A DNA stretch of 6,674 nucleotides from an uncultured Clostridia bacterium. Lineage in GTDB: Bacteria; Bacillota; Clostridia; Oscillospirales; CAG-272. How positions within the stretch are numbered: the stretch's first letter is position 1; each line of letters opens with the position of its first letter. Made by a program: the position numbers and the translations under genes. The notes under the pieces were generated by a model, which saw only the letters and a program-made list of their open reading frames with translations, was not told where the DNA came from and searched no databases. The stretch lies in assembly GCA_947367285.1 (NCBI GenBank), contig CANBDB010000089.1, positions 1 to 6,674 of the forward strand. The letters run 5' to 3'. This document shows positions 1 through 6,319 of the stretch, in pieces.

Positions 1-100
1 ATATAATATTGCTATAAATTGTGTAAACTATTATTTATTCGTAAACACAGCTCGATTTTTGGCACTGTTTTCTCATTTACATAAAGAAAGGACTTAAGAG

Positions 101-535
101 ATGGAAATTGCAATTATAGCTCACGACATGAAAAAAGAACTTATGACACAATTCTGTATCGCATATTGCGGAATTCTCAGTAAGCACAACCTTTGCGCCA
201 CAAGCATTACTGCAAAGTACATCTCCGACGCAACCGGTCTTAAGATAGAAAAGCTCCTTACAGGTGAGCACGGCGGTGAGCAACAAATCACTTCCCGTCT
301 CGCTTATAACGAGATCGACCTTCTCATCAACTTTAGAGACACTCGTTCATCCTTCAGCTTTAATGAGGAAGAGGCCGAAATGATGAGAATGTGCGACCTT
401 CACAATATTCCCGTAGCTACTAATATCGCTACCGCCGAGGTGCTCGTTCAGGCACTTGACCGCGGTGACCTTAACTGGAGAGAGGTTTATAACCCCCGCT
501 CCGAATATAATAGAAAGAGAAACGGACTCATCTAA
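101..535 (+). CDS. mgsA: Divergent methylglyoxal synthase-family protein
   Basis: The 144-aa product has the MGS-like fold sequence pattern throughout. It opens with IAIIAHD (residues 3-9) and K12, continues with the phosphate-loop region around T34 and T37 and with LTGEHGGEQQ (53-62), and ends with NIPVATNIATAE (102-113) and an ALDRGDL tail (118-124) like that of Bacillus MgsA. Methylglyoxal synthase converts dihydroxyacetone phosphate to methylglyoxal and phosphate in the cytosol, a bypass of lower glycolysis. H8, D9, K12 and D80 line up with E. coli H19, D20, K23 and D91. However, the catalytic-base position D71 is E60, H98 is F87 and D101 is E90, so the activity is uncertain. The start is supported by AAAGGA at 87-92, 8 nt upstream. 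The stop lies just before the thrS leader, so readthrough into thrS would be filtered by the T-box. Family membership is fairly sure; enzymatic function is not. No convincing promoter was found in the 100 bases upstream. Confidence 0.8.
   Translation: MEIAIIAHDMKKELMTQFCIAYCGILSKHNLCATSITAKYISDATGLKIEKLLTGEHGGEQQITSRLAYNEIDLLINFRDTRSSFSFNEEEAEMMRMCDLHNIPVATNIATAEVLVQALDRGDLNWREVYNPRSEYNRKRNGLI
506..511 (+). promoter_or_regulatory. Possible -10 element for the thrS leader transcript
   Basis: A perfect TATAAT lies inside the last codons of the upstream gene, which would start a transcript near 518, shortly before the T-box stem I. No recognisable -35 hexamer is found 16-18 bp upstream and there is no extended TG motif, so the call rests on the -10 and its placement only. 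It could be chance within an AT-rich codon stretch. Confidence 0.25.
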
Positions 536-554
536 TCCGTTAAAAAATGCGAGG

Positions 555-740
555 GACACGCTTCCCACATCCGTCAAGCCCAGAGAGAGGATAATTTGCT
601 GCGATATCCTTCTTGACACGTGGATAAGTACCACCCGAGCGTCACGTTGAATACCCACTTTAAGTAAAAAATTCGGGTGGAACCGTGCGATTTTTTGGCT
701 TATCGCACCCCGAACGGCATTAACCGTTCGGGGTGTTTTT
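555..740 (+). promoter_or_regulatory. T-box riboswitch leader (tRNA-Thr sensing) of thrS
   Basis: Stem I can be folded from the sequence. Its base is ACGCT 558-562 with AGCGT 638-642, then CCAC 565-568 with GTGG 620-623, GTCAAG 573-578 with CTTGAC 612-617, and a distal AGGATA 588-593 with TATCCT 605-610. The conserved CAGAGAG (581-587) and GCTGCGA (598-604) sit where the AG bulge and apical loop belong. The best specifier is ACC at 630-632, a threonine codon followed by A; ACC at 633-635 is the alternative and reads the same amino acid. The T-box GGGTGGAACCG is at 675-685. The antiterminator folds exactly as expected: A1 is TTCGGG 672-677 with CCCGAA 709-714, the 7-nt bulge UGGAACC is 678-684, and A2 is GTGCGA 685-690 with TCGCAC 703-708. 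Uncharged tRNA-Thr would pair at the specifier and through its 3' end at UGGA, allowing transcription into thrS. The 5' boundary is approximate. Confidence 0.93.
706..740 (+). terminator. T-box-controlled intrinsic terminator of thrS
   Basis: CACCCCGAACGG (706-717) pairs perfectly with CCGTTCGGGGTG (724-735) around a 6-nt loop and is followed by TTTTT at 736-740. The 5' arm shares bases 706-714 with the 3' strand of the antiterminator, so the two structures exclude each other. This is the off state when tRNA-Thr is charged. Confidence 0.93.
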
Positions 741-773
741 ATATTTGAAATTTTATATTAGGAGATAATAACT

Positions 774-2711
774 ATGAAAATCAAACTTCATGATCTCGAT
801 CTTTGCTTTGACGCGCCCATCACGGTTTACGATGCGGCTCGCAGCGCTGAAAAGATCGACCGCAGCGTTATCGCTGCAAAGGTTAACGGCAACGTAGTTG
901 CTCTTAACTATCTTTTGGAAAACGACGCCGAGGTTGAGCTCCTCACTTTCAAGGATGCCGACGGCAAGCACGTTTTCAACCACACCGCTTCTCACATTCT
1001 CGCGCAGGCAGTTAAGCGCCTCTACCCCGAGACAAAGCTTACAATCGGCCCCGCTATCGAGAACGGCTTCTATTACGATTTTGATTCCGACGTTTCCTTC
1101 ACTCCCGATATGCTCGCAAAGCTTGAGTCCGAGATGAAGAAGATCGTTAAGGAAAATCTTCTTATTACAAGAAGCGAGCTTCCCCGCGCTGAGGCAATTG
1201 CACTCATGCAGGAAAAGAATGAGCCCTACAAGGTTCAGCTCATTGAGGAGCTTCCCGAGGATGCTACTATCAGCTTCTACACTCAGGGTGAGTTCACCGA
1301 CCTTTGCGCAGGTCCCCACCTCTTCTCAACAGGTGCAGTTAAGGCTATAAAGCTTACACAGTGCACGGGCGCTTATTGGAAGGGCGATCAGAAGAACAAG
1401 ATGCTCCAAAGAGTTTACGGTATCGCGTTCCCCTCTAAGGATGAATTGAACGCGTATATCACAATGCTTGAAGAAGCAAGAAAGCGCGACCACAACAAGA
1501 TCGGCCGCGAGCTTGAATACTTCACAACAGTTGACTCCATCGGTCAGGGCTTGCCCATTATTCTTCCCAAGGGATCAAAGGTAATTCAAACTCTTCAAAG
1601 ATGGATCGAGGACGAGGAGCAGCGCCGCGGATATCTTCTTACAAAGACTCCCCTTATGGCAAAGCGCGACCTCTATAGAATTTCCGGACACTGGGATCAC
1701 TACCGCGACGGTATGTTCATTCTTGGCGACCCCGACGACGAAACAAAGGAATGCTTCGCGCTCCGTCCCATGACTTGTCCCTTCCAGTATCAAGTATTCC
1801 TCAACAAAAAGCGCTCCTACCGTGACCTTCCCATGCGTCTCGGTGAGACATCCACTCTCTTCAGAAACGAGGATAGCGGTGAGATGCACGGTCTTATCCG
1901 TGTTCGTCAGTTCACAATTTCCGAGGGACACCTTATTCTCCGTCCCGAGCAGCTTGAGGAAGAGTTCAAGGGCTGTCTTGACCTCGCTCTCTACTGCCTT
2001 GAAACACTCGGTCTCCTTGAGGACTGCACATTCCGCTTCTCACAGTGGGATCCTGCAAGAACTGAGAAGTACGAGGGTACTGCTGAGCAGTGGAATGAAG
2101 CTCAAAGCATTATGGAAAAGCTTCTTGACGCAAATATCGGTCGCGAAAACTACGTTATCGGTATTGACGAGGCGGCTTTCTACGGCCCCAAGCTCGACAT
2201 TCAGTGCAAGAACGTTTTCGGCAAAGAGGACACTATCGTTACAATTCAGGTAGATATGCTCCTTGCTAAAAAATTCGGTATGGAATACGTTGACTCCGAC
2301 AACACGCTCAAAACTCCCTATATCATTCATAGAACTTCTATGGGTTGCTACGAGAGAACACTTGCTCTCCTTCTTGAAAAGTATGCAGGCGCTCTTCCCA
2401 CTTGGATGGCTCCCGTTCAGGTTAAGATGCTTCCCATGGGCGACGCGCAGATCGCTTACTGTGATGATCTCTCTCGCCGCCTCACTGCTCTCGGTATTCG
2501 CAACGAGGTTGATAGAAGAAACGAGACAATTGGCTACAAGATTAGAAATGCACAGCAAGAAAAGGTTCCCTACATGCTCGTTGTGGGCGGTAAGGAGCTT
2601 GAAGCCGGTACTGTTGCGGTTCGTTCTCGCAAAGAGGGCGATATTGGCACTATGACCGCCGACGAGTTCATTCTCAAGATTGCTAAGGAAATTGCCGATA
2701 AGGTGAGATAA
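774..2711 (+). CDS. thrS: Threonyl-tRNA synthetase (threonine--tRNA ligase)
   Basis: This 645-aa class II synthetase charges tRNA-Thr with threonine using ATP in the cytosol; the length is normal for bacterial ThrRS. The order of domains is an N-terminal TGS domain (about 1-60), an editing domain with HTASH (H70, H74) and LCAGPH (C178, H182), a catalytic core from about 245, and an anticodon-binding domain from about 545. Zinc ligands C335, H386 and H519 align with E. coli C334, H385 and H511. Motif 2 arginine is R364 in FRNEDSGEMHG, and motif 3 carries R528 in CYERTLAL. The active-site signature is unusual: MTCPFQYQ replaces the common MNCPGH pattern and RVRQFTISEGH replaces RVRGFTQDDAH. AGGAG at 760-764 lies 9 nt before the ATG and supports this start. 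Expression is governed by the T-box leader directly upstream. A convergent terminator follows the stop. Identity is certain; the subtype assignment is inferred. Confidence 0.98.
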   Translation: MKIKLHDLDLCFDAPITVYDAARSAEKIDRSVIAAKVNGNVVALNYLLENDAEVELLTFKDADGKHVFNHTASHILAQAVKRLYPETKLTIGPAIENGFYYDFDSDVSFTPDMLAKLESEMKKIVKENLLITRSELPRAEAIALMQEKNEPYKVQLIEELPEDATISFYTQGEFTDLCAGPHLFSTGAVKAIKLTQCTGAYWKGDQKNKMLQRVYGIAFPSKDELNAYITMLEEARKRDHNKIGRELEYFTTVDSIGQGLPIILPKGSKVIQTLQRWIEDEEQRRGYLLTKTPLMAKRDLYRISGHWDHYRDGMFILGDPDDETKECFALRPMTCPFQYQVFLNKKRSYRDLPMRLGETSTLFRNEDSGEMHGLIRVRQFTISEGHLILRPEQLEEEFKGCLDLALYCLETLGLLEDCTFRFSQWDPARTEKYEGTAEQWNEAQSIMEKLLDANIGRENYVIGIDEAAFYGPKLDIQCKNVFGKEDTIVTIQVDMLLAKKFGMEYVDSDNTLKTPYIIHRTSMGCYERTLALLLEKYAGALPTWMAPVQVKMLPMGDAQIAYCDDLSRRLTALGIRNEVDRRNETIGYKIRNAQQEKVPYMLVVGGKELEAGTVAVRSRKEGDIGTMTADEFILKIAKEIADKVR

Positions 2712-2723
2712 TTAACTAAAAAC

Positions 2724-2749
2724 AAAGGACACTCAACTGAGTGTCCTTT
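2724..2749. terminator. Bidirectional terminator between thrS and mntP
   Basis: AAAGGACACTC (2724-2734) pairs perfectly with GAGTGTCCTTT (2739-2749) around a 4-nt loop. On the plus strand it is followed by TCTTTAT. On the minus strand it is followed by GTTTTTAG. It sits 12 nt after the thrS stop and 3 nt from the mntP stop, so one hairpin serves both convergent genes. Confidence 0.88.
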
Positions 2750-2752
2750 TCT

Positions 2753-3334
2753 TTATATGCCAAATATTCCTCTAATAAATATGTAAATTCCGATGCAAAC
2801 GAGTATCACACCGCCAAAGACGGTTGCCTTGCTTGAAAGCATATTGCCGAACTTCTTGCCCGCCCATACTCCGAACATACAAATAATGAATGTTACAATC
2901 GCTATAACCGCAACGCAGGTGAGCGCTTCGGCAAAATTGTATTCGCCAATGTCAAGTCCAACAGTGAGCGCGTCGATACTAGTGGCAATTCCCTGCACTA
3001 TGAGTCCGCCAAGACCAACCGCACAATCCTCGCAGTCGCAATTCTTGTGAAGTCCCTCGTATATCATCTTTCCGCCAATATAGGAAAGAAGCGCTAGCGC
3101 GATATAGGGTATGAATTTGGAAAATTCGTGGAAATATTCGAGAACGGTATGCACCGCCACCCATCCGAGAAGGGGCATAAGCGCCTGAAAGAATGCAAAA
3201 ATGCCCGCGATGGTGCACATTCTCCCAACCTTCATTCTCTTTTCATTCATTCCGTTGGCGAGAGATACGGAAAAAGCATCCATAGCAAGTCCTATGCCAA
3301 ACATTATACTTACGGCAAAAAATTCAAAGCCCAT
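2753..3334 (-). CDS. mntP: Putative manganese efflux pump MntP (DUF204 family)
   Basis: This 193-aa inner-membrane protein exports Mn2+ by analogy with E. coli MntP (188 aa). It has six predicted hydrophobic helices, at about 2-24, 38-60, 72-92, 107-128, 136-157 and 170-191. The two family signatures are present: GLAMDAFSVSLANG (15-28, with D19) and ATSIDALTVGLDIG (117-130, with D121). These are the paired acidic residues expected in the membrane transport path. The loop between helices 3 and 4 is short and carries NCDCEDC (98-104), which is unusual. The start at 3334 is chosen because TTTAGGAG ends 6-7 nt upstream; the in-frame ATG at 3394 would lie in the -35 element, upstream of the predicted transcript start. 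The gene has its own promoter and converges on thrS. Family assignment is confident; the metal is inferred from homology. Confidence 0.94.
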   Translation of the reverse strand: MGFEFFAVSIMFGIGLAMDAFSVSLANGMNEKRMKVGRMCTIAGIFAFFQALMPLLGWVAVHTVLEYFHEFSKFIPYIALALLSYIGGKMIYEGLHKNCDCEDCAVGLGGLIVQGIATSIDALTVGLDIGEYNFAEALTCVAVIAIVTFIICMFGVWAGKKFGNMLSSKATVFGGVILVCIGIYIFIRGIFGI

Positions 3335-3365
3335 TTTGTTTCTCCTAAAAAATAATACAAGGGGG

Positions 3366-3394
3366 ATTATACCATATTTAACTGAATTTGTCAA
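3366..3394 (-). promoter_or_regulatory. Consensus sigma-A promoter of mntP
   Basis: Read on the minus strand, TTGACA (3389-3394) and TATAAT (3366-3371) are both perfect and are separated by exactly 17 bp. TGG just before the -10 also gives an extended -10 motif. Transcription should begin near 3359, leaving a leader of only about 25 nt that contains the AGGAGA ribosome binding site (3341-3346). Confidence 0.92.
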
Positions 3395-3407
3395 TCGAAA
3401 AGTAGTG

Positions 3408-3518
3408 TAAATTTTGATTTATAGGGGAGATAGATTGATTGGGAATAGCAGGGGGCGGCTTTTCAAAAAAGCCCCCTGCTATTCTAAAACAAACTATCTC
3501 CCCACAAATCTCAATTTA
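3408..3518. repeat. Nested palindromic element of unknown type
   Basis: Three inverted-repeat layers share one centre near 3463. The inner layer is AATAGCAGGGGGC (3444-3456) with its exact 13-bp complement at 3471-3483. The middle layer is GGGGAGATAG (3424-3433) with its exact 10-bp complement at 3494-3503. The outer layer is an imperfect AT-rich arm at 3408-3423 against 3504-3518. The two strands of the internal loop are both 10 nt. Neither arm is followed by a T-run, so it is not an ordinary terminator. It lies between the lipoprotein operon terminator and the mntP promoter. It could be a MITE-like or REP-like repeat, a cruciform, or an RNA hairpin. No other copy occurs in this window. Confidence 0.75.
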
Positions 3519-3533
3519 TTGGCTAATTAACTC

Positions 3534-3561
3534 AAAAAGACGGAGATGATCTCCGCCTTTT
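3534..3561 (-). terminator. Terminator of the lipoprotein operon
   Basis: On the minus strand AAAAGGCGGAGA pairs with TCTCCGTCTTTT around the loop TCA, with a single mismatch, and the 3' side runs into TTTTT (3534-3538). The core CGGAGA/TCTCCG pairing is at 3541-3546 and 3550-3555. It begins a few bases after the stop of the last lipoprotein gene. Confidence 0.85.
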
Positions 3562-3564
3562 GTT

Positions 3565-3984
3565 TTATTTGCTTTTGATAAGTTGTTTTAGAGGTTTGAT
3601 AAATTCATTCGGATAATATTCAACGCAAACGTTGCCGTATCTCTCGGTATGAAGCCAACGCGGCTCTCCGCAAACTGCAAATACCAGCCACGTTGCGAGG
3701 TTGAACTGTATTTCCTCAATATATTCCTTGGCATATTCTTCGTTTTCAAATATAACAAGGTGAATATAGTCGTTATCCTCGTTATAGGCTTCCCTGCTCT
3801 CATAAGCACTAATCGTACAAATACTGCCCTCGATAAAGGTGGTGTGCGTATTAACTATGTATCCCGCGCCCTCGTAAGCCGCAATTATCTCCTCGCAGGT
3901 AAACTCTATACCGTCCGCGCTATCGCAGGCGGTCAAGGGTAACGCGAGCACGAGCAAAAGCAAAAATGCTATCAATCTTTTCAT
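3565..3984 (-). CDS. Small lipoprotein of unknown function (last gene of operon)
   Basis: The 139-aa product starts with MKRLIAF, a hydrophobic stretch (4-17) and the lipobox LTAC with C20 as the lipidation site, so it should be anchored on the outer face of the cytoplasmic membrane. The mature part is acidic, with a predicted alternation of helices and strands (for example EEIIAAYEGAGY 31-42 and IHLVIFENEEYAKEYIEEI 74-92) and four further cysteines at 30, 56, 105 and 120, which could form disulfides. I do not recognise the family. The start ATG at 3984 is preceded by GAGGG (3991-3995), which overlaps the stop codon of the preceding gene (3994-3996). Translation of the two is therefore probably coupled. 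A terminator follows directly. Confidence 0.85.
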   Translation of the reverse strand: MKRLIAFLLLLVLALPLTACDSADGIEFTCEEIIAAYEGAGYIVNTHTTFIEGSICTISAYESREAYNEDNDYIHLVIFENEEYAKEYIEEIQFNLATWLVFAVCGEPRWLHTERYGNVCVEYYPNEFIKPLKQLIKSK

Positions 3985-3993
3985 ATCATACCC

Positions 3994-5544
3994 TCATCTT
4001 TCTATCAAATCCAAAAGGCTTCCCTTTGTGAGCTTATAGGTGTTCGTCACACCGTCTTTGTCAAGTGTGAATATATCGTTTTTGTGAATATATATCGTTC
4101 CGAAATCCGTTTCGATACGGTATTCAGGTACGGCATCATCAATGCCGCCGTGGTATTCTACAAACTCGAGCTTGGAGATATCCGCCTCGCCAAGCTTTTC
4201 GTCGGTATAATTATCATAAATCTCGCCCTTGCCGTCGCACACGAAGGAAAAGCTCTCCTCAGTGGTCGTATAGGAAGATAAATTCGGGAGCTTACTAATT
4301 ACGTAATTACGTCCGGATGCGGTGAAAATATTAGATTTTACCAAAAATTCGTGCACCGTGCCGCTCGTGAGCTCGATTTTCACCGTTGTATAGCTTCTCG
4401 TTCCGCTTTCGGGAATATTGGGCAAGCTCGCGAGCACCAATTCCGCGCCGCGGCAAATTGAAAGCTGGGTAGCAATAACGCTCTTTTCACTCGTTGTGTA
4501 ATGAGCCACAAGCTCACCGCTTTGCGCGTCAATATTTCCTACTACGATTGTCATTTCGGCAACCTGCTCCGCATCCAAGTCAACAAGCCACTCGCACGCG
4601 TCGGTAAGAGAATTTATCACGGGACGCTCGGGGTCGGTTGTGAGCACTTCAACGTCTATTTCAACGTCGTCCTCGGGCATAACAAATTTGTATTCGAGGT
4701 AATCGTCATACTCCGCACTTGCGGGGAGCTCAACTCCGTTTGCATAGAGCTTTATTTCAACGTCCTCAAGCTTATATGCCTGAATTTCGCATAGCGAACC
4801 GTTAAGCGCAACACTCGGGCTTAACTTGAGATAATTTGCATTTGAGCTATAGGTAATATTCTCTTGCATCGCGTATTCAAGGTCAAGGTCGGTGGAAATC
4901 TCACCGCAATACTTACATACATAGGCGTTGCAATACTCCTCGCTGCCCGCGATAACATACTCGCCCACGTGCTCGGGATAGTGCCTGTCATCGTCGCAGG
5001 GCACGAATTTTGCTCCTGAGATACCCGTGGAATAATTCAAATAAAGAACCGTATTGTAGGTGAAGGTGGTATATTTCAAGCGCTCGGCTTGGCTGAGTCT
5101 CTCAATTCCAATGCGCTCGTACGAATAATAATATGAATCGGGGTCTACCTCGCCGTCGGTGCTGAAGATAAATATATGCTCCGTGTCGCTAAACTCCGTT
5201 AAATACTCAAGCGGAGCATACTCGTAAAAGGTTATATAGAAAATAACCTCGCATCCCCAATCGTAAGCATATCCGGGAGTATAAATATCCTCCTTTGCAA
5301 CAAGGAACTTTGCAAGCTCCTCAACGTAGGCGGCATATTCCTCATCCGTGAGGTTGAGGTAGAGAGTATCCCCCTCAACGAGATAGGAATTCTCAAGATT
5401 TGGCTCGGGCATACCCTCAAGCTTGTTGCTTGCAAGCGTTTCGTCACTGAAAAAGGTGTCCTTTTCCCTCTTATCAAAAAGGCAAGAGGTGAACATTGCA
5501 AGACAAATCACAAGTACGATACACAAAAGTAGTGTTTTTCTCAT
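3994..5544 (-). CDS. Large predicted lipoprotein with a Cys/His cluster, function unknown
   Basis: The ATG at 5544 gives a 516-aa protein. GGAGG (5552-5556) is 7 nt upstream of it; the GTG at 5547 is only 4 nt away and less likely. A signal peptide (2-20) ends in FTSC with C21 as the lipidation site; F at -3 is a less usual lipobox residue. The mature protein is acidic and rich in Tyr, Glu and Asp. Residues about 183-213 hold a cluster C183, H188, H192, C205, C210 and C213, the last two in VCKYCGE, which looks like a metal site or a disulfide knot. A stretch around 262-300, ending in VMPEDDVEIDVEV, resembles the 'MPDxDV' ends of extracellular beta-repeat modules. The C-terminal third (about 310-500) is predicted beta-rich. 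No catalytic motif is evident. It is the middle gene of a three-gene operon. The exported lipoprotein call is good; the role is unknown. Confidence 0.85.
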   Translation of the reverse strand: MRKTLLLCIVLVICLAMFTSCLFDKREKDTFFSDETLASNKLEGMPEPNLENSYLVEGDTLYLNLTDEEYAAYVEELAKFLVAKEDIYTPGYAYDWGCEVIFYITFYEYAPLEYLTEFSDTEHIFIFSTDGEVDPDSYYYSYERIGIERLSQAERLKYTTFTYNTVLYLNYSTGISGAKFVPCDDDRHYPEHVGEYVIAGSEEYCNAYVCKYCGEISTDLDLEYAMQENITYSSNANYLKLSPSVALNGSLCEIQAYKLEDVEIKLYANGVELPASAEYDDYLEYKFVMPEDDVEIDVEVLTTDPERPVINSLTDACEWLVDLDAEQVAEMTIVVGNIDAQSGELVAHYTTSEKSVIATQLSICRGAELVLASLPNIPESGTRSYTTVKIELTSGTVHEFLVKSNIFTASGRNYVISKLPNLSSYTTTEESFSFVCDGKGEIYDNYTDEKLGEADISKLEFVEYHGGIDDAVPEYRIETDFGTIYIHKNDIFTLDKDGVTNTYKLTKGSLLDLIER

Positions 5545-5574
5545 CACGCGCCCTCCTTTTTTATTAAAAGAATC

Positions 5575-6285
5575 TTATTTTACGGGGTCAATGTAATATA
5601 AAACAATATAATCTCCATCATTATTATAGGTTGAGTAAACCTCGCCCTCTCTCACCTCGTCAAGAACGGTGTAACTTCCGTCCGCCTTGATGTGAATTGC
5701 GTAAACCGCGGTGGTTTCTCCAATGGGGTAATATACAAACTCGTTGAATACAACTCCCAATACGTCGCCCTCTCTAGCAACAGTTGCGGGGTGCAAGCCC
5801 TCGGTGTTGCCGCCTCTTACCTCGGCTACGATCTCATCAAGAGTCATACCCTTCTCTCGCTTGTAATTGTAGAAGGTATATTTTACGTCGCGGAAGGTGA
5901 AGATGAGCCAGCTTCCGTCGCTTTGCTTAATGCAGTCCGCCTTAAAGCTCTCACCGTTATCGAGGTTAACTGTGACAACTGTGTAGTTTCCAACGTGCTC
6001 AAAGGTGTATGTACCTGAGAGGCTCTCGCCGTCGTAGGTGGTGAAGGTCATCTTGCCGTCCTCGGTAAAGTTGATATTTACCGCATCAAGATCAGCATAC
6101 GCGAAGGGGTAGATTATGGACGCCTGCGAAAAGCCGAAGGAGCGTTCAACACCACCGATAAAGGTGCTTTTTTTCACGTAGCTGGAAAGATACCACGTTT
6201 CACTCGCGGGCTCGCAGCGGCAAGCAGTCAAGAGCGAAAGAGCGAGGATCATTATAAGTATTAAGGCGATTTTTCTTGTTTTCAT
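5575..6285 (-). CDS. Beta-rich predicted lipoprotein, first gene of operon
   Basis: The product from the ATG at 6285 is 236 aa. AGGAG (6293-6297) lies 7 nt upstream, which decides this start over the longer reading frame from 6348 that runs through the promoter. The signal peptide MKTRKIALILIMILALSLL ends in the lipobox LTAC (C22), followed by R23 and C24. Residues about 65-142 show repeated strands such as NINFTEDGKMTFTT, GTYTFEHVGNYTVVTV and SWLIFTFRDVKYTFYNY, a pattern reminiscent of lipocalin-like lipoproteins. The C-terminal part (about 165-236) forms more strands, for example AVYAIHIKADGSYTVL. No catalytic residues stand out. The next gene begins about 30 bp downstream without an intervening promoter or terminator, so the two are probably cotranscribed. 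Confidence 0.87.
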   Translation of the reverse strand: MKTRKIALILIMILALSLLTACRCEPASETWYLSSYVKKSTFIGGVERSFGFSQASIIYPFAYADLDAVNINFTEDGKMTFTTYDGESLSGTYTFEHVGNYTVVTVNLDNGESFKADCIKQSDGSWLIFTFRDVKYTFYNYKREKGMTLDEIVAEVRGGNTEGLHPATVAREGDVLGVVFNEFVYYPIGETTAVYAIHIKADGSYTVLDEVREGEVYSTYNNDGDYIVLYYIDPVK

Positions 6286-6319
6286 ATCTAAACTCCTAAA
6301 GAAATATTTATCTATATTA

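Noticed and set aside
1..100. AT-rich upstream segment with TATAAT at 2-7 and other -10-like strings
   Set aside because: No -35/-10 pair with proper spacing and reasonable match could be found inside the window; the -35 for the first TATAAT would be outside it.
521..541. AACGGA/TCCGTT hairpin across the end of the first gene as a terminator
   Set aside because: The stem is only 6 bp with a 9-nt loop and is followed by A residues, not T residues on the transcript strand.
347..658. Open frames on both strands over the T-box leader (347-658 minus, 456-650 plus)
   Set aside because: The region is explained by the end of the methylglyoxal-synthase-family gene and the structured thrS leader.
2040..2558. 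172-codon open frame antisense to thrS, and similar frames at 753-1319 and 1575-1931
   Set aside because: They lie opposite strongly conserved thrS codons, have no ribosome binding site or family resemblance, and are explained by the skewed codon use of thrS.
3335..3394. Longer start for mntP at 3394, adding 20 residues
   Set aside because: The upstream ATG lies inside the -35 element, before the predicted transcript start. The internal ATG at 3334 has AGGAG at the right distance and gives the usual family length.
3444..3483. Inner 13-bp hairpin as an intrinsic terminator
   Set aside because: Neither side is followed by a T-run, and the lipoprotein operon already has a good terminator at 3534-3561.
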